Below, one piece after another: positions 1-10,346 of a DNA stretch of 64,000 bases. The notes beneath the pieces are model-generated. The model made no database searches, had not been told where the DNA came from, and worked only from the letters and a program-made list of their open reading frames with translations. The DNA is from Caballeronia temeraria (lineage in GTDB: Bacteria > Pseudomonadota > Gammaproteobacteria > Burkholderiales > Burkholderiaceae). Position 1 is the first letter of the stretch; each line of letters starts with the position of its first letter. Where the stretch lies: positions 66,402 to 130,401 of the forward strand of contig NZ_FCOI02000005.1 in the NCBI RefSeq assembly GCF_001544795.2, in the 5' to 3' direction. A program made the position numbers and the translations under genes.

Positions 1-268
1 ACACCACCGCATTCACCTTCACCGATACGTTGTCGCGCGTGATGACGTCTTGCGGCGGCACGTCGAATACGACCGTGCGCAAGTCCATGCGCACGACCTG
101 CTGCACGACCGGAATGATCAGCACGAGCCCCGGTCCCTTCACTTTCCAGAAGCGCCCGAGCATGAACACGACGCCGCGTTCGTACTCACGAAAAATGCGC
201 ACCGCCGACGCGACGATAAAGATGACGAACGCGATCACGATGCCGCTGAAACCGAAGGTAAGCCCCAT
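1..268 (-). CDS. Slipin / stomatin-like SPFH-domain membrane protein (N-terminal part only)
   Basis: Only the first 89 or so codons lie in the window; the gene runs off the left edge. The N-terminus begins MGLTFGFSG, has one hydrophobic membrane hairpin (about residues 6-22), then the start of an SPFH/band-7 domain recognisable from [21 protein letters not shown] and the run [13 protein letters not shown]. Slipins form membrane rings and are classically paired with NfeD-type proteases, and the NfeD gene lies 25 bp upstream on the same strand, so the two are probably one operon. The start ATG is the only good one in frame. The family call is firm; the protein's specific role is unknown. Confidence 0.85.
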   Translation of the reverse strand, partial: MGLTFGFSGIVIAFVIFIVASAVRIFREYERGVVFMLGRFWKVKGPGLVLIIPVVQQVVRMDLRTVVFDVPPQDVITRDNVSVKVNAVV

Positions 269-293
269 TTTTGAAACCTCGTTGTCGATGTGT

Positions 294-1694
294 TCAGGAA
301 TGCCCCGCCTCGCGCTCGCCTTCGAGCGGCTCGACGGTCAGCGTGAGACCGTGACGCGAGATCACGCGCACGCGCGCGCCTTCTTGCGGCAACGCCCGTG
401 GGGTTGCCGCCTGCACGCGCCAGCGTTCGCCATGCACGCGCGCCCAGCCGCTGCCGGACTCGTGCGCGAGCATCACGCCGATGGTGCCGAGCATCGCCTC
501 GCCGCCGCTCACCACCGGCCGTTTGCGCGCCTTCAACGCGACGGCCGACACGGTGAACACGAAGAGCGCTGTAAAAAGCGCAAGCCCGACGACGAGGCCG
601 ATGGGAATGCCGAAGCCGGGCACATCGGTGTCGATGAGCATGAGCGCGCCGATCGCGAACGCGATAATCCCGCCGATGCCGAGCGAGCCGAACGTCGGCA
701 GAAACATCTCCGCGACCAGAAAGCCCATGCCGAGCACGATCAATCCCAGTCCGACGAAACTGATCGGCAGGAGTTGCAGCGCAAACAGTCCGACCAGCAG
801 GCAGATCGCACCGGCGACGCCCGGCAGCACCATGCCGGGATTCGCGAACTCGAAGAAAAGCCCGTACATGCCGATCATCATCAGAATGAGCGCGACGCTC
901 GGGTCCGTGATCGTCGCGAGAAAGCGGCTGCGCCAGTCGGGTTGCAGCAGGACGAGCGGGGCCTGTTTCGTCGCGAGGACATGATCGCCGCTCGCGGTTT
1001 TGACATGACGGCCGTCGAGTTTGGCGAGCAGATCGGGGATGTCGTTGGCGGTCAGGTCGATGACTTTTTGCTCCAGCGCTTCCGTCGCCGATAGCGCCAC
1101 CGCCTCGCGCACCGCGCGCTCGGCCCATTGCGCGTTGCGGCCGCGCAATTGCGCGAGGCCGCGTATGTAGGCGGCGGCGTCCTGCATCTGCTTGCGGGTT
1201 TCGGTCGACTGCGAATCCGTGCCCGACGCGGCCTTGCCCGCGCCGGAAGGCTCCCGTTCCGGCCCGCCCATGCCGAGCTGCACCGGCGACGCCGCGCCGA
1301 GATTCGTGCCGGGCGCCATCGCCGCGATATGGCTCGCGTAGGTGATATAGGTGCCCGCGCTCGCGGCGCGCGCCCCGCTCGGCGCGATGAACGCGGCCAC
1401 CGGCACCGGCGAGGCGAGCATCGCCTGGATGATCGAGCGCATGGAGAGATCGAGTCCGCCGGGCGTGTCGAGTTCCAGCACGGCGAGTTGCGCGTGTTCG
1501 TCCGCGGCGCGGGCGAGCGAGCGCACGACGAAATCCGCGCTCGCCGGACCGATCGCGCCCTTCAGCGGAATCACGACGACCGGCGCGGGCGCGAGCGCGG
1601 CGGCCACGGCGCGCATCGGCACGAACGCGAACGCCATCGACAACAGCGCGCATCCGATGCGGCTCCACAGCCAGTCAGCGAACTTCGTTCTCAT
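294..1694 (-). CDS. NfeD family membrane-bound serine protease (ClpP-class)
   Basis: 466 residues, the usual length of long-form NfeD (NfeD1b). A signal/anchor segment (about residues 8-32) precedes a ClpP-like protease domain with LELDTPGGL and the nucleophile region AASAGTY (Ser about 112). Several membrane helices follow (about residues 230-370), then a C-terminal OB-fold NfeD domain ending in a GE-rich tail. In studied archaeal homologues the protease cleaves the C-terminus of the partner stomatin. The slipin gene directly downstream fits that pairing, which suggests a membrane quality-control or lipid-domain function. The start codon gives a normal N-terminal hydrophobic segment. Confidence 0.9.
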   Translation of the reverse strand: MRTKFADWLWSRIGCALLSMAFAFVPMRAVAAALAPAPVVVIPLKGAIGPASADFVVRSLARAADEHAQLAVLELDTPGGLDLSMRSIIQAMLASPVPVAAFIAPSGARAASAGTYITYASHIAAMAPGTNLGAASPVQLGMGGPEREPSGAGKAASGTDSQSTETRKQMQDAAAYIRGLAQLRGRNAQWAERAVREAVALSATEALEQKVIDLTANDIPDLLAKLDGRHVKTASGDHVLATKQAPLVLLQPDWRSRFLATITDPSVALILMMIGMYGLFFEFANPGMVLPGVAGAICLLVGLFALQLLPISFVGLGLIVLGMGFLVAEMFLPTFGSLGIGGIIAFAIGALMLIDTDVPGFGIPIGLVVGLALFTALFVFTVSAVALKARKRPVVSGGEAMLGTIGVMLAHESGSGWARVHGERWRVQAATPRALPQEGARVRVISRHGLTLTVEPLEGEREAGHS

Positions 1695-1770
1695 CGGCGC
1701 AAACCGGGCGCGCGGCTGCGCGGCGGTTCCTCGTGTCTGGTCTCTCTTTTAGCTTAGGTCAATTGCGAAT

Positions 1771-2253
1771 TCACGGCCGGCGCGTCGTGCGGTCGATGAC
1801 CTTTTCCACATCCGCCGTCTCGCCGAGTGCCGACACGAAGCGCGCCGTGTCGAAATCGCGTGACACGCAGCCGTCGAGGTAGATGAAACGGCGCTGCAGC
1901 GTGAGCCACAGGCTCGTTTGCTCGCGCCACTGGAGCGACGCGTTCAGCGAGTTGAGACGCCGCGTCACGCTTTCGGCGATTTCCTTGTCGTAGTCGTAGC
2001 TGTTCGCGAGCCGGCAGCGCCCCGCGATCCAGCAGCTATTGCCGCGTTCGATGCGGTAATGGGCTTCGTCGAGCCATTCCTGATCGGTTTCGAGCGGGCC
2101 GCGCGGCGCGGGGCAATCGGCGATGGCGCTCGATACGTGCAGAAAGGGATCGTTGCCGCGATTCGCCAGCGGCTCCCCGGCGCATGTCATGTGCGCAGCC
2201 GCGGCAAGCACGGCCGCGAGCACCCGCATTCCGTAAGCCGCGTTGCCTGTCAT
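1771..2253 (-). CDS. Small secreted hypothetical protein
   Basis: 160 residues with an N-terminal export signal (VLAAVLAAAAHMTCAG). If the second Met (2229) is used, the protein is 152 residues with a tighter signal peptide. Four cysteines follow in the mature part (DCPAP, NSCW, GRCR, GCVS), suggesting periplasmic disulfides. The segment YDYDKEIAESVTRRL followed by a mixed alpha/beta stretch is weakly reminiscent of BON-like periplasmic proteins, but I cannot confirm that. It is convergent with nothing and lies between NfeD and a divergent YjbQ gene. No function can be assigned. Confidence 0.65.
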   Translation of the reverse strand: MTGNAAYGMRVLAAVLAAAAHMTCAGEPLANRGNDPFLHVSSAIADCPAPRGPLETDQEWLDEAHYRIERGNSCWIAGRCRLANSYDYDKEIAESVTRRLNSLNASLQWREQTSLWLTLQRRFIYLDGCVSRDFDTARFVSALGETADVEKVIDRTTRRP

Positions 2254-2378
2254 CGTGCGCGCCTTTCGTCAAGCCATCGTCCAGACAGCATAGTTCATCG
2301 CATCGAAACGAATCGCCGCGCGGGAAGCCGGTAAACTTGGAATGTGGCGCACCGCCCATTCCTCGCACCGAGACCGAC

Positions 2379-2798
2379 ATGAAACAGGCACTTCACCATC
2401 TGACGGTCGCGACAGGCTCGCGCGGCCTGCACGAAGTCACCCGCGACATCGATCACTGGATCGATCTTCAGGATATCCGCACCGGATTGCTGACGCTGTT
2501 TTGCCGGCATACGTCGGCATCGCTGCTGATTCAGGAAAACGCCGATCCCGACGTGCGCGTCGATCTCGAACGATATTTCGAGTCGGTCGCGCCCGAAGCG
2601 CCCGGCCGCTACGTGCACGACACCGAAGGCCCCGACGACATGCCCGCGCATCTGCGCACCGCGCTGACGACCGTGCAGTTGTCGATTCCCGTCGAAGCGG
2701 GCCGCATGGTGCTCGGCACGTGGCAAGGCATCTATGTGTTCGAGCACCGGACGGCGCAGCATCAGCGCGAACTCGTCTTGCATCTGATCGGCGAGTGA
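2379..2798 (+). CDS. YjbQ family protein (UPF0047, secondary thiamine-phosphate synthase type)
   Basis: 139 residues starting MKQALHHLTV, the standard length for YjbQ. Family hallmarks are FCRHTSASLLIQEN (conserved His-Thr-Ser), DVRVDLE and GTWQGIYVFEHR near the C-terminus. Homologues have weak thiamine-phosphate synthase activity in vitro and a conserved metal-site-like cavity; the physiological role is unsettled. I chose the Met at 2379 because the longer in-frame extension encodes unrelated low-complexity sequence overlapping the divergent promoter region. It ends just before the palindrome that precedes the HTH-ATCase gene. Confidence 0.88.
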   Translation: MKQALHHLTVATGSRGLHEVTRDIDHWIDLQDIRTGLLTLFCRHTSASLLIQENADPDVRVDLERYFESVAPEAPGRYVHDTEGPDDMPAHLRTALTTVQLSIPVEAGRMVLGTWQGIYVFEHRTAQHQRELVLHLIGE

Positions 2799-2801
2799 CC
2801 T

Positions 2802-2822
2802 AATATACGCACCGCGTATATT
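2802..2822 (+). promoter_or_regulatory. Perfect inverted repeat directly before the ATCase ribosome-binding site
   Basis: AATATACG (2802-2809), spacer CACCG, then CGTATATT (2815-2822): 8-bp perfect arms in an otherwise GC-rich region. It ends two bases before the GGGAG ribosome-binding site (2825-2829). It could be a DNA operator, perhaps for the HTH domain of the gene it precedes, or an RNA stem near the ribosome site. Symmetry and position are seen directly; the role is inference. Confidence 0.6.
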
Positions 2823-2837
2823 TTGGGAGCAGTAACG

Positions 2838-4121
2838 GTGACTCAGGAACTTCAGCAGCAGACGATTCTTCGCGACGCCATGCGGCGTCTGAACATGACC
2901 CGCGACGCGTTCGCATCGCGCATCGGCGTGTCACGGCGGGCTCTGGATACGTGGCTGCTGCCCGACGAATCGCCGGAATCCCGCGCGATGCCGGAAATCG
3001 CGGCGCGCTACGTCGGCGAGATTCTGGGCGGCATGCCGGAAGGCACCGCATATACGCAAAGCGCACATTCGACGATCGACTTCGAAGGCCGGCCACAACT
3101 GCTCTCGATCGACCAGTTTTCGCGCGAATCGGCCGAAGCGCTGTTCCGCACGGCCGACATGATGCAGCCGATTGCGCGTCGCAAGAAGATCACGCGCGTG
3201 CTCGAAGGCGCGGTGCTCGCGAATCTGTTCTTCGAGGCGAGCACGCGCACCCGCGTGAGTTTCGGCGCGGCGTTCGCGCGGCTCGGCGGTTCCGTGTGCG
3301 ACACGACCGGCTTCACGTTCTCGTCGATGGCGAAAGGCGAGTCGATCTATGACACGAGCCGCGTCATCAGCGGCTACGCCGATGCGATCGTCGTACGGCA
3401 TCCGGAGCAAGGCTCGGTCGCGGAATTCGCGCGCGCGACGAACATTCCCGTCATCAACGCCGGCGACGGCCCCGGCGAGCATCCAAGTCAGGCGCTCCTC
3501 GATCTCTACACGATCCAGCGCGAGTTCTCGCGTCTCGGAAAAATCGTCGACGGCGCGCATATCGCGATGGTCGGCGATCTCAAGTACGGCCGCACGGTGC
3601 ATTCGCTCGCCAAGCTGCTCTCGCTTTACAAGGGGCTGAAATTCACGCTCGTCTCGCCGCGCTCGCTGGAGATGCCGGCGCATATCATCGAGCGCATCAC
3701 GCGCGGCGATCATGTGATCGAGCAGACGAGCGACCTGCGCGCGGGTCTCGCGGGCGCGGACGTGGTGTACGCGACGCGCATCCAGAAAGAGCGTTTCGCC
3801 GATGAGTCGATCGAAGGCTATACGCCGGACTTCCAGATCAACCAGGCGCTCGTCGACGATGTCTGCGGGCGCGACACGCTGATCATGCATCCTCTGCCGC
3901 GCGACAGCCGCCCCGGCGCGAACGATCTCGCCACCGATCTGAACCACGACTCGCGCCTCGCGATCTTCCGCCAGACCGACAACGGCATTGCGGTGCGTAT
4001 GGCGATTTTCGCGGTGCTGCTGGGCGTCGAGCATCAGGTGCGCCATTCGATGCGCGATGCGGCGTGGAAGTCGCCTGCTTCCATCGGTCCGGACGATGCC
4101 ATATTTCACGGCTTCGATTGA
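2838..4121 (+). CDS. pyrB: Aspartate carbamoyltransferase with N-terminal helix-turn-helix extension
   Basis: Predicted to condense carbamoyl phosphate with L-aspartate, the committed step of pyrimidine synthesis. 427 residues against about 310 for E. coli PyrB; the excess is an N-terminal extension of roughly 80-110 residues. Residues about 8-45 look like an XRE/Cro-type helix-turn-helix (LNMTRDAFASRIGVSRRALDTW). The catalytic part is complete: FFEASTRTR (STRTR 135-139), AKGES, RHPEQG, GEHPSQALLDLYT, MVGDLKYGRTVHSL and HPLPR. I chose GTG at 2838 because GGGAG sits 8 bases upstream. No pyrI or pyrC lies nearby, so the assembly is unlike the E. coli PyrB-PyrI complex. The fusion is further discussed in the findings. 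Confidence 0.85.
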   Translation: MTQELQQQTILRDAMRRLNMTRDAFASRIGVSRRALDTWLLPDESPESRAMPEIAARYVGEILGGMPEGTAYTQSAHSTIDFEGRPQLLSIDQFSRESAEALFRTADMMQPIARRKKITRVLEGAVLANLFFEASTRTRVSFGAAFARLGGSVCDTTGFTFSSMAKGESIYDTSRVISGYADAIVVRHPEQGSVAEFARATNIPVINAGDGPGEHPSQALLDLYTIQREFSRLGKIVDGAHIAMVGDLKYGRTVHSLAKLLSLYKGLKFTLVSPRSLEMPAHIIERITRGDHVIEQTSDLRAGLAGADVVYATRIQKERFADESIEGYTPDFQINQALVDDVCGRDTLIMHPLPRDSRPGANDLATDLNHDSRLAIFRQTDNGIAVRMAIFAVLLGVEHQVRHSMRDAAWKSPASIGPDDAIFHGFD

Positions 4122-4150
4122 TACGTTTTTTACACGCCGCGAACGTGTCT

Positions 4151-4190
4151 TTGCGTGACGTTGACGCAAGCCGGCCTATGCTTCTATACA
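4151..4190 (+). promoter_or_regulatory. Candidate sigma-70 promoter overlapping an inverted repeat
   Basis: A -35-like TTGACG (4161-4166) and a -10-like TATACA (4185-4190), 18 bp apart, lie just before the small gene at 4216. TTGCGT (4151-4156) and ACGCAA (4164-4169) form a perfect 6-bp inverted repeat over the -35 element, a geometry suited to repressor binding. The matches are visible; promoter activity is inferred. Confidence 0.4.
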
Positions 4191-4215
4191 AGGGAAACGT
4201 GATGGAGCTCCGGTC

Positions 4216-4548
4216 ATGGATATGTCGCTTGCATGGGTGGTCAGCCGTCGAAACTTACATGATGAAGGCTTCGGCGCATGTCAGCGGGTGCGTATTCTGG
4301 CGCTCGCGCACTTCGCGGATAACGAGGCGTCGCGGGAGCGCATACGCGCGCTGTTTCATTCGCCGCTCGGTGTTTATGTGAGTCAGGCGCAGCGTGAAGG
4401 CTGTGAGCTTCGGCTCGAATTCGATACCGCGAGTGAAGATCTCGCGTTCACGCTGCGCACGTTGAAACGCGTGCTGCCGGAAGCGCGTGTCGACGGCATC
4501 GCGCCGCGCGTGTTTGCGCATCGGGTGGGTGCGCGCGGCGCGAGTTGA
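4216..4548 (+). CDS. Hypothetical small protein
   Basis: 110 residues starting MDMSLAW. I do not recognise the family. It has mixed charged and hydrophobic composition, no signal peptide and no membrane segment; the C-terminal half (LRLEFDTASEDLAFTLRTLKRVLPEARV) predicts a strand followed by an amphipathic helix. Codon usage resembles the neighbours, with strong GC at third positions, which supports real coding. It is a single-gene unit facing the brnTA pair tail to tail, with 4 bp between the two stop codons. Its own candidate promoter lies at 4161-4190. Confidence 0.55.
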   Translation: MDMSLAWVVSRRNLHDEGFGACQRVRILALAHFADNEASRERIRALFHSPLGVYVSQAQREGCELRLEFDTASEDLAFTLRTLKRVLPEARVDGIAPRVFAHRVGARGAS

Positions 4549-4552
4549 CCGG

Positions 4553-4735
4553 TTATTCTTTCGACGGCGCGATCAGATCCGGATGATGTTCACGCATGAA
4601 CTCGGCGTAGGGTTTCAGTCGTTTGAAATCTTCATCCGACAGTTCCCATGTATCCGGATCCAACGCGATCCCCCGGTTGATTTCCTCTTCCTCCTCCGGA
4701 GTGGGAAGAATGAGACCTTTAAATGTCCTTTGCAT
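4553..4735 (-). CDS. brnA: BrnA-type antitoxin
   Basis: 60 residues. Short and acidic, with PTPEEEEEINRGIALDPDTWELSDEDF, a pattern typical of BrnA antitoxins that bind the BrnT toxin. The classical C-terminal ribbon-helix-helix looks minimal here, ending EHHPDLIAPSKE, so it may be a short variant that neutralises but binds DNA poorly. It overlaps the 3' end of the toxin gene by 17 bp, the usual brnTA arrangement with the toxin first. In the family the complex is plasma-stable and autorepresses transcription. Confidence is mainly from context with the BrnT homologue. Confidence 0.72.
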   Translation of the reverse strand: MQRTFKGLILPTPEEEEEINRGIALDPDTWELSDEDFKRLKPYAEFMREHHPDLIAPSKE

Positions 4736-4994
4736 ACCTTCTTATTTCTCTCTGGTTTGCACGGCGCAGACTGATGATGCGCCGCATCTCATTTCTCCAC
4801 GTGATTACCACGCAGAACGTACGGCCGCGTATGGGCACATAACCCACTTCGCGGACCTCTCCATAATCGCGACGATCGTCTATCTCTAACACAATTTCGT
4901 CCCAGGCAATCTCTCTCGCAAGATCGAGCGACACCCCGTGCAGAAGCCGATTGATCGCGTCCTTCAACGGATCAAACGTGATGTCGAAGTGCAT
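4719..4994 (-). CDS. brnT: BrnT-type ribonuclease toxin
   Basis: 91 residues. The N-terminus has the family pattern FDPLKDAINRLLHGVSLDLAREIAWD, normally written as F-D-x-x-K-x-x-x-N-x-x-K-H-G-V-S. The C-terminus carries RRIISLRRANQREIRRY, matching the RIISARxAxxxE-x-x-x-Y end of BrnT. The family is a RelE-fold ribonuclease that arrests translation and is neutralised by BrnA. One deviation is that the usual N-x-x-K-H-G reads NRLLHG, so Lys is replaced by Leu next to the His. The start at 4994 is the first Met of a well-conserved N-terminus. Confidence 0.8.
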   Translation of the reverse strand: MHFDITFDPLKDAINRLLHGVSLDLAREIAWDEIVLEIDDRRDYGEVREVGYVPIRGRTFCVVITWRNEMRRIISLRRANQREIRRYAKDI

Positions 4995-5015
4995 TCATTG
5001 TGGTTCCCAAAAGTA

Positions 5016-5088
5016 GAAGTGACAAGGCGCGAAAGTTCTGATTTGCGGATTGCGATTAATCCGAACTCCGAACGATTCGCGTCACTTC
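5016..5088 (-). promoter_or_regulatory. Nested inverted repeats upstream of brnTA
   Basis: An inner repeat CGGATT-GCGATT-AATCCG (5046-5063) lies inside a wider perfect pair GAAGTGAC (5016-5023) and GTCACTTC (5081-5088). All lie within 95 bp upstream of the brnT start. Toxin-antitoxin promoters are usually autoregulated through such symmetric sites. The symmetry is seen; binding is inferred. Confidence 0.45.
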
Positions 5089-5104
5089 ATTCTTCTGGAA
5101 AACC

Positions 5105-5875
5105 TCATGGCTTTTCTATAGACCGATTGGCCAACGAGCACGAGTGATCCTGAAGCTCTTCAGACGATGCCCAGTCGCCGGGCTGCACATGATCGTTGAG
5201 AAGAAAGAATGCGTGCGCGCCGTCGTCTCGCGTGGTGCCGACGAGAAGAAGCGTCTGTTCGCCCATCGTCTGGCCGCGGCTTGCGGCATAGGGCGCGACG
5301 ACCTTGAACGGATCGGTCTGCGCGAGATCCGCGTCGTCGATGCGCAGCGCGCTGTACACATGGCCGCGCAATCTCACCGGCAGCGGCTTCCATTCCGTGC
5401 CGATGCCGGGTCCGACCTCACGCAGCGTCTGGCCGACATCCGCCGCGAGGCAATCGATATGAATGTGCAATTGATTCTGCGTGCGCCCGCTCGCCGAATT
5501 GATCGCGAGCGACACTTCATCGCGCGTCAGCGTCCGGCCCAACGCGCGATCGACATAGCCACGCGCATTCCACGCGTCGCGAAAGTAGTTCGGGGCATTC
5601 GGTTCGAGCAGTTCAGGACTTTCGATGCCGCTTACGCGCGCCGTCGGAATCAGCAGATATTGCGCGATGCCGACGATATCCTTCAGCACCGCGTAACCGC
5701 TCGCGAGATTCACATCGGCGCATTTCTGCTGCACGTGCGCGCCCTCCGCGGCAGGCTCGCAGTAGTCGTGCACGATTTCCCATAACGCGTTCGGATTGGC
5801 CGCGCACGCGAGCGGCAGGCAGAGAACGCCAAGCACGGCGAGGCAGCGCAGTTTCTTCGTAGTTTTCATCGGCAT
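5105..5875 (-). CDS. cdh: CDP-diacylglycerol diphosphatase
   Basis: 256 residues. It hydrolyses CDP-diacylglycerol to phosphatidate and CMP (EC 3.6.1.26). An N-terminal signal/anchor (CLAVLGVLCLPLACAA, residues about 11-26) places it at the periplasmic side of the membrane. The HIT-like active-site motif NQLHIHIDC (residues 134-142) is intact, as is the family segment ASGRTQNQ just before it, and length matches E. coli Cdh. Two adjacent Met codons (5875 and 5869) could start it; I use the first. It is the last gene on the strand downstream of the dihydropyrimidinase terminator and is probably transcribed separately. Confidence 0.88.
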   Translation of the reverse strand: MPMKTTKKLRCLAVLGVLCLPLACAANPNALWEIVHDYCEPAAEGAHVQQKCADVNLASGYAVLKDIVGIAQYLLIPTARVSGIESPELLEPNAPNYFRDAWNARGYVDRALGRTLTRDEVSLAINSASGRTQNQLHIHIDCLAADVGQTLREVGPGIGTEWKPLPVRLRGHVYSALRIDDADLAQTDPFKVVAPYAASRGQTMGEQTLLLVGTTRDDGAHAFFLLNDHVQPGDWASSEELQDHSCSLANRSIEKP

Positions 5876-5948
5876 GATCCAGGCGGCGCAAAAAACAGAC
5901 AGCCTGCCGGATTATGCTTGCAAGCGTGTGAACGCGTCCCGGAACGCG

Positions 5949-5983
5949 ACAAAGCCCCGCGTCATAACGATGCGGGGCTTTGT
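5949..5983 (-). terminator. Rho-independent-type hairpin after the pyrimidine operon
   Basis: ACAAAGCCCCGC (5949-5960) pairs perfectly with GCGGGGCTTTGT (5972-5983) across an 11-base loop. It lies 15 bp past the stop of the dihydropyrimidinase gene. The T-run is short, so termination may be partial and Cdh could receive some read-through. Confidence 0.75.
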
Positions 5984-5997
5984 CATCGAACGGAAAA

Positions 5998-8969
<2,972 letters not shown>

Positions 8970-9038
8970 CGGGTGCACTCCGGTTGTGCGGTTGATCGTG
9001 GGGATTCAACGACGACGAGCGCTACGTTATGTCTATAT

Positions 9039-10325
9039 TCATGCTGCTTTCGCGGGTTCTTCCGCGTCGACACGCGCGGGATTGTTCGGATGCGTGGTCC
9101 AGTCCGCGTATTCGCCCGCATCGACGCGCTCCATCGTGATGCACTGCTCGACCGGACACACGTGCATGCACAAATTGCACCCGACACACTCCGAATCAAC
9201 CACTTCGAAATGCCGCTTGCCGTCCTTCTCCTTCAGGATCGCCTGATGCGACGTGTCCTCGCACGCGATATGACACAGCCCGCACTGGATGCACTTGTCC
9301 TGATCGATGCGCGCCTTGATGTCGTACTTGAGATTGAGGTACTTCCAGTCGGTGACGTTCGGCACAGCGCGGCCGCGAATGTCGTCGAGCGTTGCGTAGC
9401 CTTTCTCGTCCATCCAGTTCGAGAGGCCATCGGCGAGATCGGACACGATGCGAAAGCCGTAGTGCATCGCTGCCGTGCACACCTGCACGCTGCCCGCGCC
9501 GAGCACCATGAACTCCGCTGCGTCGCGCCACGATGAAATGCCGCCGATGCCGGAAATCGGCAGATTCGGTGTCTCCGGATCGCGCGCGATTTCAGCGACC
9601 ATGTTCAGCGCGATCGGCTTCACCGCCGGGCCGCAATAGCCGCCGTGCGTGCCTTTGCCATCGACGGTCGGCATCGGCGCCATCTCGTCGAGATCGACCG
9701 CAACGATCGAGTTGATGGTGTTGATGAGGGAGACGCCATCCGCGCCGCCCTTGAACGCGGCGCGCGAACCCATGCGGATATCGCTGATGTTCGGCGTGAG
9801 TTTCACGAGACACGGCAGCTTCGTGCCTTCCTTCACCCAGCGCGTCACCATCTCCACATATTCAGGCACCTGGCCCACGGCCGCGCCCATGCCGCGCTCG
9901 CTCATGCCATGCGGACAGCCGAAGTTCAGTTCGACCGCATCCGCGCCCGTGTCTTCCACTTGCGTCAGGATCCACTTCCAGTCCTTCTCGTTGCACGGCA
10001 CCATCAGCGAGACGATCAGCGCGCGATCGGGCCAGTCGCGTTTCACCTGTTCGATCTCGCGCAGGTTCACATCGAGCGGTCTGTCCGTGATCAGTTCGAT
10101 ATTATTTAGTCCTGCGATACGTTGTCCATTCCATTGCACCGCGCCGTAACGCGAGCTCACGTTCACAACATGCGGATCGAGCCCGAGCGTCTTCCACACG
10201 ACACCGCCCCAGCCCGCTTCGAACGCGCGGTTGACGTTGTAGGCTTTGTCGGTCGGCGGCGCGGATGCGAGCCAGAAAGGATTCGGCGACGTGATGCCAG
10301 CGATATTGCAAGTCAGATCGGCCAT
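9039..10325 (-). CDS. preA: NAD-dependent dihydropyrimidine dehydrogenase subunit PreA
   Basis: 428 residues. It reduces uracil or thymine, or works in reverse, with PreT. The N-terminal two thirds is a FMN-binding TIM barrel of the dihydroorotate dehydrogenase type (ITSPNPFWLASAPPTD, ELNFGCPHGM, LVKLTPNISD, GIGGISSW). The C-terminus carries two 4Fe-4S clusters, CIQCGLCHIAC and CVGCNLCMHVCP. It starts 21 bp after preT, the standard preT-preA arrangement. Length and motif order match characterised bacterial PreA. Confidence 0.95.
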   Translation of the reverse strand: MADLTCNIAGITSPNPFWLASAPPTDKAYNVNRAFEAGWGGVVWKTLGLDPHVVNVSSRYGAVQWNGQRIAGLNNIELITDRPLDVNLREIEQVKRDWPDRALIVSLMVPCNEKDWKWILTQVEDTGADAVELNFGCPHGMSERGMGAAVGQVPEYVEMVTRWVKEGTKLPCLVKLTPNISDIRMGSRAAFKGGADGVSLINTINSIVAVDLDEMAPMPTVDGKGTHGGYCGPAVKPIALNMVAEIARDPETPNLPISGIGGISSWRDAAEFMVLGAGSVQVCTAAMHYGFRIVSDLADGLSNWMDEKGYATLDDIRGRAVPNVTDWKYLNLKYDIKARIDQDKCIQCGLCHIACEDTSHQAILKEKDGKRHFEVVDSECVGCNLCMHVCPVEQCITMERVDAGEYADWTTHPNNPARVDAEEPAKAA

Positions 10326-10346
10326 GTTCGTATTCTCCTTGTATGC

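Noticed and set aside
2838..4121. Second ATCase gene remnant or frameshift
   Set aside because: The frame is continuous from GTG to stop with all catalytic motifs; the extra length is a genuine N-terminal domain.
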